A DNA stretch of 64,000 bases from Asparagopsis taxiformis. Taxonomy: Eukaryota > Rhodophyta > Florideophyceae > Bonnemaisoniales > Bonnemaisoniaceae. The stretch spans positions 124,001 through 188,000 of the forward strand of contig JALQPE010002004.1 in NCBI GenBank assembly GCA_030407315.1, given 5' to 3'. Positions 31,619 to 42,849 of this stretch are shown in pieces. Every line of letters starts with the position of its first letter. Positions within the stretch are counted from its first letter, which is position 1. Under the pieces are notes generated by a model. That model saw nothing but the letters and a program-made list of their open reading frames with translations, had not been told where the DNA came from and did no database searches. A program made the position numbers and the translations under genes.

Positions 31619-32857
31619 CTGCAGTGAGATTAGCAGACAGTGTGCTGGAGAATCCAGAAAGTTTCATGGCGAGCAAGGATGCGTGCTGGTGCATGTGCGT
31701 GTATCGTCACAGAAATGGACCGCGGACCAAAAACATTCGGAAAAAAGCTATTCATATGGCTCTTATATTTCTTTTACGTGGCGAAAATAAATTGTGAATG
31801 GCTGGCGGTTGTCGATTGGTTGTTTACGTCCAAGTCCAGCAACGTCAAAGGCGCTCAAATATTCGTGCCAGCTATCATTTAATATGTGACGTCGGCAGTC
31901 TTTTTCGGGTAACATAAGTTGCAGAGGACTGGTAGGAAGCCCGCTATTCTTCATCCACACGTTCTGGCTTGCCAACGGATCCACAATGTCTCAATTCTTC
32001 GGCAGTTTATGAAACAGGCGGATGGCATTGAGAAGATATACGGTTTGATCCAGATGCATCACCCTGGCGTAATTCCGTGCCTTTTTGAACATCAAGCGTA
32101 ATTTGCTGATGTTTGTAAATCATACTATACGATGAGCATGAGACATGGTGCCATCACCGCTTCTATATGGAGTTATTATGAGTCTACGAAGCATGTACTT
32201 CTATTGACAAGTCTTTCCAAACACACAAGCAATGGGCGGAAGACAATACGTACCCAAGAAAAAATAAGACACATATGAAAAGATTTTGCTTGACAAGCTT
32301 CCAGATTGGCTCTCCAATCTGATGAGTTTTTCGGGATGAGCACAATTCTTCCACTCCCACACTGCGTACGTACTGTTTCGGAGTTGTCTTTCCTGGAAAA
32401 TAGAAGATCCGCAATAGCTGTAGTCCACCTGAATGATCACATATGACAGAATATCCTGAAGGCCCTCGTCTGCTTTACTTCCGATTCCGGTACTTCTTCA
32501 GAGAGCAGGGGTAACAACAGCAGCAAAAGAAAAGTTCATTGAGACTATAAGAGTTGGTTCTAGAAAGATGTTGCAATTTATTCAGTAGAGTACAAGTATC
32601 AACGGCTTCGGAGAAATAGTAAATTTGAATAACAAAAAAGGCGTCTTCGGAAGGCTCACCGCTAATATCAAGTCAAGAAGGTTAAGTCTGTCCAAGTGCA
32701 TCGGCGATATACAGCGAAAATAGTTGTCGCGCAAGGCATCAGTCAAGAGAACGGCACTCTTGATGAACAGATGGTATATCCTCAAACCAAAACCACGTGT
32801 GAAGTGGATGTCCATAGAAGATTGCTCAAAAAGCACAAAGTGAATTCCATCATCATC
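31619..32857. other. Intergenic, no gene recognised
   Basis: 1.2 kb of AT-rich sequence. Only short frames without a domain are present. Confidence 0.45.
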
Positions 32858-33091
32858 CTACTTGGAAGAATGTATCATGTCTTTTGCCTTGGAAGCAAAA
32901 GAGAAAACCTTGTGATGAAATCTTGTGCGCCATCCTATCTTCTTCTCGGGAGGAATTACTTTAACAGGTTGTTCACTGAATGTGACTCGCTTCTTTTCCA
33001 TGACCATGACCTGCGTGTCCATGTTTGAGGAATCTGGTGTGAGAATAGAAGAATTCATACTTAGAGGAGGGTTTGCTTCTCGTTGCTGCAT
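32858..33091 (-). CDS. Possible small protein E with RVxF (PP1-docking-like) motif
   Basis: The frame has 77 codons, with a second possible start at 33058 (MNSSILTPDSS). It contains MEKKRVTFSEQPVKVIPP, in which KKRVTF fits the classic protein phosphatase 1 docking motif (basic residues, then R-V-x-F). It ends in a basic Trp/Phe-containing helix (GWRTRFHHKVFSFASKAKDM). A TATA box lies just upstream. Short length keeps confidence modest; a spliced extension cannot be excluded. Confidence 0.4.
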   Translation of the reverse strand: MQQREANPPLSMNSSILTPDSSNMDTQVMVMEKKRVTFSEQPVKVIPPEKKIGWRTRFHHKVFSFASKAKDMIHSSK

Positions 33092-33120
33092 GTTTGTATT
33101 GAAAAGATATGATTTTGCTG

Positions 33121-33128
33121 CTTATATA
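33121..33128 (-). promoter_or_regulatory. TATA box of gene E
   Basis: TATATAAG on the minus strand, 30 bp before the first ATG and 63 bp before the second. The spacing fits the second ATG (33058) better if transcription starts about 30 bp after the box. Confidence 0.5.
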
Positions 33129-35003
33129 GCAGTCAAAGGGGATAAACCAATTGTCTCTGACATATGGCGCATGCTGCTCTGGTGTGCTGGATGAAATAGA
33201 TTTGGGCAGTTAATGTTGGATTTCAGTTTCCAGCAATGGCATTTTGCCAGGTCAGCATTCTGGTGTAATATTATTGTGGTACGCGAGACCGAGAAGCGTC
33301 CGGAAGGAAAAAAGATTGGATCGACGGTGGAGGTTTACCTGGTAAAATGAAACATGTTGCATTAGGAGCATTGCGGATCATGCTATGGGCAATTATCAAC
33401 TCATTTTTCCGTGTTTGACGGTGAGCGATTTTTTCCTTGTTGGAGTCGAGCTTTTTTTTCGCAAATCCAACATTCTTGACATCTGCAGCTAATCGCACTC
33501 AACTTACACAAAGGCTGTTAGAAGTCGTGGTTATTCTCCGTTATGTGCCACGACAACTCCTCTCCGTTGGCAGAGCGCCGCGGTGATCACATTGGCAACA
33601 CATCGTGCGCATGCTTCCGTTTTCTTGTCGACGGCATTCTACCGGGCAAAACGAGTCACGGAGTGTGGTCCGCTGAACTTCTGATAACACCGATTTCGAC
33701 AACGCTGTTTGCGATATTCGCCCAGAATGAAATGCACTCGTCCTTCGAGTAACATCTACGATGCGAAGGTATCATTATATTCTCGTCTTCTTCTGATATT
33801 CCTACGTCGGAGCTGCATGCGCAAATGCCAATTTGGATATCTAGATTTTGTCGCTCTCCGGTTGGATCAAGCGCCACAAACAGCGTTTAATATGGAACGA
33901 TATTGTTAGACCCGACCGTAGCATCCCCATTTCCAATAGATCCCCAACCAAATATACACGGAATCGTGCTCTATATGAGCAATCACAGTGCACCATGTAA
34001 TTCATTGCGTGTCAAAGACAGCATGTTCCGCAATTGGTGGCTTGCCAGAATATCAGCAAGTGACGTTCAATTTGAGGCCCACTTCGCTCGATCAATCGTG
34101 CTCGATATAGAATCGTCCAAATCACAGCAATGTTACTGATGTCATGGCCATGTCGGGACCGCGATGGAAGGGTGCATTTTGTTCGTCTTAATATCGACAC
34201 GTGGTCCAAACCTGTCATTTGCTCTTTACAACTCGCGCTGTATTGCAAGGTAGTCATCCTGCTGCAGGATTGCCTACACACTCCAAAATCATTGTTTCAA
34301 GGTAAATCAATAGAGCAAACACAGTTTACGATAATACAATCAGATTGTTTTCTCGACAGGCATTGAACGTGCAGGTTTCGGATTTTATATAGATCCCGAG
34401 GGCTTGTTTTCTCACATCGAACACGCTGACCCATATTCTTTCCTGTGGAAATTTGCCAACAACAACGAAGCATTGTGCAGTATAAATCGCCCTAGAAGAT
34501 AGGGTTCAATGTACGGGTGGCAAGTTTTGGAACGGAACCCAATCTACGACAAGAAGTTTGGCACGGTGATGGATGTCTCGAGTTTTGACTGCGTGCCCAC
34601 TAGAGCATTCGCTCAATTTTCAAACTGCAGTGGACTTGCTACTCCAGATGCCAATAACATGCTAGTGATGCTAAGAATTGTTCCTTGAACTTCTCCACCA
34701 ACTGCTATATCGAAATTGTGCACATCAAAATTAAAATCCAATGCTCGCTGGAAGGCATACAACGGGGATGACGTATTATCTCGCAAACGATATTTAAGCC
34801 TATTCCACATTGGTATCCATTTAAACAAGAGCAATGAAGCAGACGAAGCGTTTAAGTCTTTCTGGTGGTCCTCGGGTCGCAAAAGAAATTATGGAGGCTT
34901 TCGACCTACGATTTCCACACACTGCCAATCGATTATGGTTCCGGGCAAGCAATATTGCGAATTACATCTGTGCTTTCATTATCTATTGTACGGAAGATTG
35001 ACA
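33129..35003. other. Intergenic, possible gene remnants
   Basis: 1.9 kb without a supported gene. A minus-strand frame at 33498-33271 holds a Lys-rich segment and a donor-like AG/GTAAAC at about 33341, but no matching acceptor exon was identified. TATA-like sequences occur on the plus strand (ttttatatag near 34384, agtataaatc near 34479) with no gene after them. Confidence 0.4.
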
Positions 35004-35516
35004 TCATAGCAATTCAGAAGCGAGATCAAGAGCGAATCCCAGCACCTTTCCAGCCTTCTTTCCTCCTCCTCCAATCTTGCTTAAAGCTTCCAAGGTCGAA
35101 GATGGAACAGTTGCAGGTTTGTAAGGCTTTGAACCAGGCGTCGGATAACCCGGTGGTGGTCCTGAAGGTGCCCGGGTCCGCTCTTTAGAAAAGTAGGTCC
35201 CTTTCGGGTAGCTTGAAGGCGAAGAATGATGCCTTGATGGTGATGATTTTGATTGATTCGGTTTTTTCTCTTCCTTCCGAGTCGAAGGTTTGCGACGTTC
35301 TGCAAAGCGTTTTCGGTTATCGTCAGCGTGTATTTTCAGAGCGGATGTTCGCTGTTGTCAAGATGATCATTGCTTTTTCACGGATGTTTGTCCCTTACCT
35401 GAATTCCGTCGCGGCATGGCAGCGCTCTTTCTATCACCGGAATGCCCTCCACTGCGGTTCTTTTCGTGCGTGGACTCTCTTTTTTCTCGTCGCTTGTCTT
35501 TGGTACCCGAATTCAT
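35004..35516 (-). CDS. Small basic protein D, two exons, related to protein A
   Basis: Exon 1 is 35516-35399 (MNSGTKDKRREKRES...). The intron is 35398-35300 (99 nt, GTAAGG...TTTGCAG, with GCTGAC 25 nt before the end). Exon 2 is 35299-35004. The spliced product is 137 aa in one frame, very rich in Lys, Arg, Ser and Pro. The centre has SSSYPKGTYFSKE and PPPGYP, aligning with SSNYPPGTHFSQ and AGYP of protein A. The C-terminus differs: LSKIGGGGKKAGKV followed by a hydrophobic FALDLASELL. Exon 2 has no ATG of its own, so ORF-based calling misses it. Function unknown. Confidence 0.6.
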
Positions 35517-36664
35517 TGTCGACGTGTGCAGACTGAAGGGCCGAAAGGGAACAAACAGTGTTGCTGTGCAGCTCAGTGACCCCTGATATTTTAAGGGAGA
35601 GGATGAAAAGTGTGTTGCGACTCTACAGTCTTTAGCTGTCTCGTGAGACGGACACCAAGTCGAAAAGATGGGGAGGAATAAGGTTGACAATTTCAAGTCA
35701 CATTTTCGCAAACGCGCACAGTTCAGTTCCACGGTGAGTAGCGGCTAACCAACGTGGAATATCGAAGTATTGGACAGGAAGAGATCAAAGTTTTATATAT
35801 ATTTGGTAGCTGGGGCCTCTTTCCAATAGGCTAGAAAATCTGATTCTGATACATCTGATGTACGAGCTCCACACATCCAGCAGTGATGCAGTTGTCTCTC
35901 CCACACGCTGTGTCACCTTATTTCCATCATGAACATTTGCAGAGGGCTGGTGATCATCGCAATCAACGATTTGCATGTGACACAACACGATAAAACAACA
36001 ACTTCTTTACTCGACAAACATTGGAGTGAAAGATCGTGGGATAATTCTACATGACAATGGAAGTTTGCCGATACAAATCTTCTCTATACGAGTTATGTTA
36101 CCCTGTGATGATTGCCGTTTATTGCATCTGTGCATATGTCTATGCTCACGTTTCTGGATGCAGAACCTGACAGTATCTAAACCACTGACGTTTGTAACAA
36201 TGAGTTGATTTCGATCACTCGAGACTGCAGAGACATGCAGCTATGGGCACCACACGAATTTATCATGATCCCTAGTTTAGAATGAAAGAGCTAATTCCGA
36301 AATGTTGATACTATCTGCTCACTCTTCGAAGTTTACAGAGTTGGTGTCTGTAGTACAATTTACGATTTCAAATTTCCAAGCTGAACATAATTCTCCACTA
36401 TCCCTCAAAACACTTGAGTTGCACTTTTCCCAGAAAGACCACATGGGTTCACTCTAGAATCGGGCTTAACCATCAGATGCCACTGAGATTCATCACCGAT
36501 AGATGCGCATTCCCATGTCGCAGAAATGGGAGCTACAAGCGGACACATACTGTGAGACACGGTATTTCTAGTTTACGCCTACATACAAATCAACCAAGCT
36601 GGGCAACAAATTCCCACACGATAATATATTATGGACCGTACCCGAGCATTGCGCGAGACTAAGC
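35517..36664. other. Intergenic, no gene recognised
   Basis: Contains minus-strand TATA-like sequence (ATATATATAAAAC at about 35791-35803, TTAAAATATC near 35590) upstream of gene D. No protein-coding frame is supported. Confidence 0.4.
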
Positions 36665-37750
36665 TCAAAACGGCGAACCACCAAATGTCTTAGCACCCTG
36701 CTCCATGAGGAATTTCTGTGCCTGTGCCTGCAAATTAGAATCACCCAGAACCTTGGCCATAAGTTTCTCAGGAATTGATTGGTTGCCTGCGTCGGACTGG
36801 GATCCCTCCGCCTGAGACAAATTCTGCGCTTGGTTTGCTGCATCGCCGTACGGCTGCTGAGGAGGTGCACCGCCATAACCGACAGGAGCGGATGCAGACC
36901 CCTGGTAGCCTACTGGCGCCGGCTGGGCGCCTTGCGAGGCGTCATATGTTGATTGATAAGTTGGCTGTTGTCCTTGCGGCTGGTACTGCTGCTGTGCGTT
37001 AATAGTAGGGGCCATTTGCGAAGCAAATTCTCCCGGGGCCGTTAGAGCCTGGGTGTCAGGATATCCGGACGGGGTGGCGGCCTGTGTCGGAGGGGGAGGG
37101 GGCTGCCCTTGATATCCCATTACGACAGGAGCGGGTAACTGTTTTGGTGCGGCGCTTAGAGCGGCTGTTGCTGTTGGTGGTGGGGGTGGCTGGCCAGGGT
37201 ATCCCGAGACGGGGGATGCGAAGACGCTTGATGCTTGTTGCGGCTGCTGCGGCTGCTGTTGTTGTTGCTGCTGTGAGTTTGCAGTTGGTGGAGGGGGTGG
37301 CTGACCGCTATAGAGCAGTCGTCCACTAGCATCGGTTTGATACTTTTGGGGCTGTATCGATTGAACAGAATAGGGCTGTTGCGGTTGCTGCACGGTCTGC
37401 ATTGTGTATGGAGACTGCATCTGTGTGTACATTGACGGGGACTGAGCAGCGTACATGGAGGGTTGTTGTGGGGTGTATGCGACTGTTGCGGCAGTCTGAC
37501 CATAGACGGTTGACGGTGTGATGGGCGGAGACATGGCGGGTGAGAGGGGCGAATATGTTGCGGCGTAGGGCAATTGTTGTTGAAGTTGTTGAAGCGGGAG
37601 TTGTGGGAGTTGTTGTTGGTAGGGGGCTTGAATGTATGTGGTCGGTGTTGCGTAAAAGGGAGTCGGCGTCGCGTAGGGGGAGGGGTGAGCGGGTTGGGGC
37701 GCGTAAGGATAGCGCTGAAAGGGGGCGGCGTATTGCGTCGGGTACGCCAT
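36665..37750 (-). CDS. P/Q/Y/A-rich protein C with GQPPPPPT repeats and shared C-terminal motif
   Basis: The 361-aa protein starts at MAYPTQYAAPFQ; the longer upstream frame is not of the same composition. Almost the whole protein is low complexity: Gln/Pro/Tyr/Ala-rich, with polyQ stretches and three copies of a repeat ending GQPPPPPT (SGQ, PGQ and QGQ variants). It ends in IPEKLMAKVLGDSNLQAQAQ, followed by FLMEQGAKTF, which aligns with the C-terminal helix of proteins A and B. The polyproline runs could bind SH3, WW or profilin-like partners. Function unknown; composition suggests a scaffold or condensate-forming protein. Confidence 0.7.
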   Translation of the reverse strand: MAYPTQYAAPFQRYPYAPQPAHPSPYATPTPFYATPTTYIQAPYQQQLPQLPLQQLQQQLPYAATYSPLSPAMSPPITPSTVYGQTAATVAYTPQQPSMYAAQSPSMYTQMQSPYTMQTVQQPQQPYSVQSIQPQKYQTDASGRLLYSGQPPPPPTANSQQQQQQQPQQPQQASSVFASPVSGYPGQPPPPPTATAALSAAPKQLPAPVVMGYQGQPPPPPTQAATPSGYPDTQALTAPGEFASQMAPTINAQQQYQPQGQQPTYQSTYDASQGAQPAPVGYQGSASAPVGYGGAPPQQPYGDAANQAQNLSQAEGSQSDAGNQSIPEKLMAKVLGDSNLQAQAQKFLMEQGAKTFGGSPF

Positions 37751-38889
37751 GTGCGTTGCGGCGGGTAGGAGGCTTGGGTATAATTTGAGTACGGATGGTA
37801 GGTTCATGTGGATCGGCGCGAGTTTAAGGCGCCGCGTGGAAGGCCGGACATGCGGGAAGATGGAAGAAGGAGTGGCGCGCGTGGGTGCAGGATTGGTGTG
37901 GTGCACGGTGTTGGGGTATTGGCAGGTAGAACGATGGATTGGCACCTGCACAGAGACTATAGCAGCCTACGCGCCGTTGGGACAGTGCACATATTTTTTG
38001 GGTGGAAGAATTGAAATATTTTGTGAAATATGATGATTCATCTTTCCACCGCACTTCTGTGATTCTCTGAATTGTGACTGGGGCACAGAGGAGCACAAGT
38101 CTATTACCCCGTGGCCCAAACTGCAATATGTGCAATGCACTCAAATCAATTTCACGCGTGTCACGGAGCATGAGCGCATCTGTCCCTATTCCGAAAGGGC
38201 CGGACCGGACCAGACCAGACCACGAGGGAACAGGTCACATCAACATGCCTAGCGACTTTGCGACTTGTATTCGTATGGTCGTCGACATCCTCTGCTCTTC
38301 TCCCCTTCCAGCATCCGTCAACGCTGTCATCGACTGCCGCATTTATACCGTGAGACTTGAATCAACAGTCGAAACGCGTAAACTTTCATGGGATTGTCGA
38401 CTGAGCTTTCGCCGTCCCAATATACGTTTCCGTCGCGCCGATACCCCGTCCTCATGCAATATTTTCGCATCATGATTCTTATTACCTTTCTGCTTTTCTG
38501 ATCAAGCAACGGTCGATTTCAAGCTCGAAAAAAACTAAAAAAAAACTCTCCCCAATCTCATCAATGCTCAAGGAAACGTTTCAGAGTTGTTCAACCTCAT
38601 TTGCTGTTACTAATAGAGCTCTACAGCTTTCCGCTTCCCGACAATCTCCACAATTTATTGCAAAAACTAATTTCTACACATGTCACACAACAGCAGCTCG
38701 CGGCTGAAACAAATTTCAAACTCAAACCCATGATTCATCACTACTTACTCGATGAAACTGCCCAAAACAAAACTACAAGCCAAGGCACTCTTCCTACAAG
38801 CACCAGCCCATCTCCAAACCAACAGCATCCTGAACGAAAATTCCGCTCCCTATACATAATGTACATTAGCACATCGCACCATCCCTGCC
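37751..38889. other. Divergent intergenic region
   Basis: Between gene C and the C2H2 gene. From 38601 to 39119 an alternative plus-strand frame of 172 codons is open and overlaps the zinc-finger frame (see findings). Otherwise nothing recognisable. Confidence 0.4.
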
Positions 38890-39686
38890 TTGCTATGCAT
38901 CTACCCCTTGTACCACACATTGTTTGTAGAAATGAGTGCCCACATATCTATCACATTGGCCCTTCCGTCGTCCAAAACTTCCCTTTCGAAGGAACAACAC
39001 AACTCCATGAGCCAATGTTTCCAGGATATATCGACCAATCCATCCCTGGAAGCAATGTACATTCGCCAGAGACAGATGTACTGGTACACAATTATGGGAA
39101 CGAAAAGGAACTCAGATGAATGCCATATGAAAGATCCCAATTCTGTACTAGTGCTTCACGACCAAACCTGCCCGTCACGAAAGCGAATGATGGAAACTTC
39201 TATCGAGAACAATTCTGCAGAGCACTCCTTCAGACAAGTCAAGCAGTCTAGGAAGGAAGCAAACGTATATTCATCAAGCACAGAACGGAAGCGTCCATTT
39301 CGTTGTCTTGAGTGCCCATCTCGGTTTACAGTCAAGGGGCATCTCTCACAGCACGTTCGATACGTGCATCACAAATGGAGGCCACACAAATGTACCCAGC
39401 CCGGATGCTCATCTTCGTTTGGTACCCAGTTTGCACGAAGTCAGGTAAGTTGAGTGACCATCCTATGCGAATTGGAAATCGATTCGATTCGGCTAACGAA
39501 CTCATATCTTCCCCTTTGATTCTGAACAATGGTATTTCCTATTTGATCCAAAAATAGCATATCTGGACAGTCCATGAACGGAAGAAGCCATTTGTGTGCC
39601 CAAAGTCTGATTGCACTTCTTCTTTCGGACAACGCTCGCATCTGAACAGACATATTAAGCGACACAATGAAGTAGATGGGCGGTAA
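38890..39686 (+). CDS. Three-finger C2H2 zinc finger protein, two exons
   Basis: Exon 1 runs 38890-39444, the intron 39445-39557 (113 nt, GTAAGT...AAATAG, CTAAC inside), and exon 2 39558-39686. The spliced protein has 227 aa from the first ATG or 213 aa from 38932; the start is not certain. Fingers: CLECPSRFTVKGHLSQHVRYVH; CTQPGCSSSF...SQ joined to HIWTVH; CPKSDCTSSFGQRSHLNRHIKRH (all C2H2, TFIIIA-like spacing). The intron falls inside finger two, and only the spliced form restores its two His ligands, which confirms the junction. The region before the fingers is basic and Ser-rich. Probable DNA- or RNA-binding regulator. Confidence 0.8.
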
Positions 39687-41264
39687 TACAAATGGAATTT
39701 AACGAAACCGTCTGAATCATGTACATAAGATAACTGTTTGGCAGATTGTTTACAGAAAAATGGCTGCGGTGTGAAGGGATTGATGCGAGTGGTGTAGCCA
39801 TAGTGGAGTATTGTATTGGAGAAGATGGGCGACAAAATTTGTGGATAACATAGAGGCTAAGAGATAAGTGGAATGAAAAATTATGCAATCGTGGACATAG
39901 AGGAGAAATTGGTGATCGCACAATGTGATCTCTGGTTGTGCGGTATTCCACACATAACCTTAGGGTCGAGTATCTTTCATGGCACCTTAAGGGAAGGATA
40001 CTTTGTCTTACCTGATGCTCTCTTGCAAAGGTTCCTGATTCAGAAAGCTGACGCAAGACGTGATGTCCCGGCAGGTTTACGGCGCTCGTTAATTCCAAGT
40101 ATCCGGCTGTGCGTTATGGGACAGAAAACCTGAGACGCAACTTTTATAGCTCGTTCATCAATCACACATTTCTAGCTGGTGATTCAGAGCACACGACAGT
40201 AGCGGTTTACATCAATGAGGTTGATGCAAGAGGATACGGAAATTTGATTGCGCGATAACAGACGCTACTCACCGATCGTCTCATTGAAGTATCTCCTTAT
40301 GTCATGCAATCGACAGCAAGAGGTCTATTAAATCTAAATATACACATAAGCCATCCAACGCCTGACAAAATGCGTGGAAAGGGCATGTGGAGAGTACCAC
40401 AAGATGTTATACATTATACATAGACTGTAACGAATCATTACATGCGGGTGGACGTTATAGTTGGGCTCATGGTTGAAAATCCTGGTGTTTGCTGCGTGAT
40501 ACTACCCTCTGCCCGTTTTGCAGACATGTGATGAGCGAGTACCTGGTTACAGTGCATGATTTTCAGTGAGTCAACGCTGAACCATTGTTTTTGTGTCGCA
40601 GTGGCGCAGTTCGTCGCACATGTGTGCGCAGCGCAATGCATGGATTGATGTAGTTTCAGGTCGCTCGTATCGTTTCTGCAATTCCATTGGATGCACACGA
40701 CGATTGCTGCCAAATCTATGGGCGCCACGCCTCCAATCCGTTCAATTAATTTCTTCTATTTTCCGACGTGAATTCATCTCCCGCTCGCAGTCCGAGACAT
40801 ATAAAAGGGAGATACTCCCTCGGTTTTGTCAGAGTACTTGCAGAAAATCGTTTCGACGCAAGGCTGAAGCATTGCCAGTGACCATCAGTTCAAGCGATTC
40901 TCATCCATAGGAATTGTAGACAAAAATACTTGCTCTCATTTCACTGGCTGTCCTAAACATTTCCCGAGGCCCGGACGGCGTCCCAGTCTGATCATTCCTT
41001 AAATTTAACAGCAAAATACAATGGGGAATTTCTCAATACAGCCATTGGCCGTTCAGTGACTGCCTCAGCCGAGCACTCATCTCTGGTCGGCGATGGTTGT
41101 GTCAGTACACACTGCACCAATCGTACGCTCAGAATCTAGCAAAAATTAAGTCCGTTCAACAAAAGGTTCGGCCGCCAACACCGTCCGTCTACATATACAC
41201 GTTCATCGCTCACCGTCGTCCTCACGACATCCAGTGCTTCTAGCTTTTGCTTGCATCATCCAAC
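39687..41264. other. Intergenic upstream of S-adenosylhomocysteinase
   Basis: 1.58 kb without a supported gene. It contains a good TATA box at 40800 that has no ATG within 200 bp. A weaker ACATATACAC at about 41191 lies 70 bp before the AHCY start. Confidence 0.45.
40800..40807 (+). promoter_or_regulatory. Orphan TATA box
   Basis: TATAAAAG in the context ACATATAAAAGGG. The next ATG is over 200 bp downstream and opens no long frame. It may drive a long AHCY leader or a non-coding RNA, or be chance. Confidence 0.35.
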
Positions 41265-42737
41265 ATGTCTACCACGAAGACGACAACCGTTACTACCACT
41301 CCGATTCCGGAAGGCGAATACAAGGTCGCAGACCTCTCCCTCGCCGACTATGGCCGTAAGGAGATGGATCTCGCCGAGGTTGAAATGCCCGGGCTTATGG
41401 CCTGTCGCGAAGAATTCGCTGAAACCAAGCCGCTTGCCGGCGCCAAAGTGATGGGCTCGCTCCACATGACCATTCAGACTGCCGTCCTCATTGAAACTCT
41501 CAAGGAATTGGGCGCCGACCTCCGCTGGTGCTCCTGCAACATCTTCTCCACTCAGGACCACGCCGCTGCTGCGGTAGTTGCAAAGGGAACCTCCTCCGTC
41601 TTCGCATGGAAGGGAGAGTCCCTCGAGGAATACTGGTGGTGCACCGATCGCGCCCTCACCTGGCCAGATGGTTCCGGTCCGGACCTTATTGTTGATGACG
41701 GCGGTGACGCTACCCTGCTTATTCACGAGGGTTTCAAGGCTGAAATCGCCTATGAGAAGGATGGCACACTCCCGGATCCTGACTCCACTGATAATGCAGA
41801 GTTCCGAATTGTCCTCAAGACCATTCGTGACGGACTCGCTAAGAACCCCAAGCGCTGGCACAATCTCGTCGACAAGTTTGTCGGCGTGTCTGAGGAGACA
41901 ACTACTGGCGTTCACAGGCTTATTGAACGTGCTCGGGAGGGTTCGTTGCTCTTCCCTGCTATCAATGTCAACGACTGTGTCACCAAGAGCAAGTTTGATA
42001 ATGTCTACGGCTGCCGTCACTCTCTTCCTGATGGAATCATGCGTGCGACAGATGTCATGCTTGCTGGAAAGACTGTCATGATTTGTGGATACGGTGATGT
42101 CGGAAAGGGATCTGCTCAGTCCATGAAGAACGCTGGTGCCCGATGCATCGTCGCTGAAGTTGACCCCATTTGCGCACTTCAGGCTACCATGGAGGGCTAC
42201 CAGGTTGCTACACTGGATGATATGGCTGACCAGGTCGATATCGTCATCACGACCACCGGTAACAAGGATATTGTCAGGGTTGAGCATATGGAGCGCATGA
42301 AGAACAATGCCATTGTTGGAAACATTGGTCATTTTGATAATGAAGTTGACATCGCTGGATTGGAAAACTTCCCTGGAATCAAGAAGATTGAAATTAAGCC
42401 CCAGGTCCATCGCTGGGTTTTCCCGGATAACCATGGAATCATCATGCTGGCTGAAGGTCGTCTCCTCAACTTGGGATGTGCTACTGGTCATCCAAGCTTC
42501 GTCATGAGCTGCTCCTTCACCAACCAGACTCTTGCACAGATTGAGCTTTACGAGAATCGTGCCTCTGGAAAGTACGAGAATAATGTCTACATTCTTCCCA
42601 AGGTTCTCGATGAAAAGGTCGCTCGTCTCCATCTCAAGCACCTCAATGCTAAGCTCACTGTGCTCAACAAAGAGCAGGCGTCCTACATTGGCGTCAAGCC
42701 TGAGGGTCCCTTCAAGCCCGATACCTACAGGTATTAG
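41265..42737 (+). CDS. AHCY: S-adenosylhomocysteinase (adenosylhomocysteinase)
   Basis: The 490-aa enzyme hydrolyses S-adenosylhomocysteine to adenosine and homocysteine, clearing the inhibitor of methyltransferases. Seen: the substrate region with [14 protein letters not shown] and [13 protein letters not shown], the NAD-binding loop CGYGDVGKG at about residues 272-282, [10 protein letters not shown], and the C-terminal KPDTYRY that closes the neighbouring NAD site. The plant/bacterial-type insertion ([19 protein letters not shown] to about [11 protein letters not shown]) is present. The start at 41265 (AACATGTC) is preferred over one six codons upstream. Codon use is strongly biased, as expected for high expression, and this creates a long antisense open frame that is not a gene. 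Confidence 0.97.
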   Translation: MSTTKTTTVTTTPIPEGEYKVADLSLADYGRKEMDLAEVEMPGLMACREEFAETKPLAGAKVMGSLHMTIQTAVLIETLKELGADLRWCSCNIFSTQDHAAAAVVAKGTSSVFAWKGESLEEYWWCTDRALTWPDGSGPDLIVDDGGDATLLIHEGFKAEIAYEKDGTLPDPDSTDNAEFRIVLKTIRDGLAKNPKRWHNLVDKFVGVSEETTTGVHRLIERAREGSLLFPAINVNDCVTKSKFDNVYGCRHSLPDGIMRATDVMLAGKTVMICGYGDVGKGSAQSMKNAGARCIVAEVDPICALQATMEGYQVATLDDMADQVDIVITTTGNKDIVRVEHMERMKNNAIVGNIGHFDNEVDIAGLENFPGIKKIEIKPQVHRWVFPDNHGIIMLAEGRLLNLGCATGHPSFVMSCSFTNQTLAQIELYENRASGKYENNVYILPKVLDEKVARLHLKHLNAKLTVLNKEQASYIGVKPEGPFKPDTYRY

Positions 42738-42829
42738 TTATCATAAGTAGCTGGTGTGGAGTGTGGTTGGATCCATGCCTATTGATTCCTTCAGGTGTGT
42801 CGACATGCTCCATTAAACTGAAACTGTTG

Positions 42830-42849
42830 GGATAGAACTAGTTCTATCC
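42830..42849. repeat. 20-bp perfect palindrome downstream of AHCY
   Basis: GGATAGAACTAGTTCTATCC reads the same on both strands. It lies 93 bp after the AHCY stop, probably within or just after the 3' UTR. It could form an RNA hairpin with no loop to spare, or be a dimeric protein site. Confidence 0.8.

Noticed and set aside
41256..42641. 461-codon open frame antisense to AHCY
   Set aside because: It mirrors the strongly biased codons of AHCY, has no domain and no start context. A typical shadow of a highly expressed gene.
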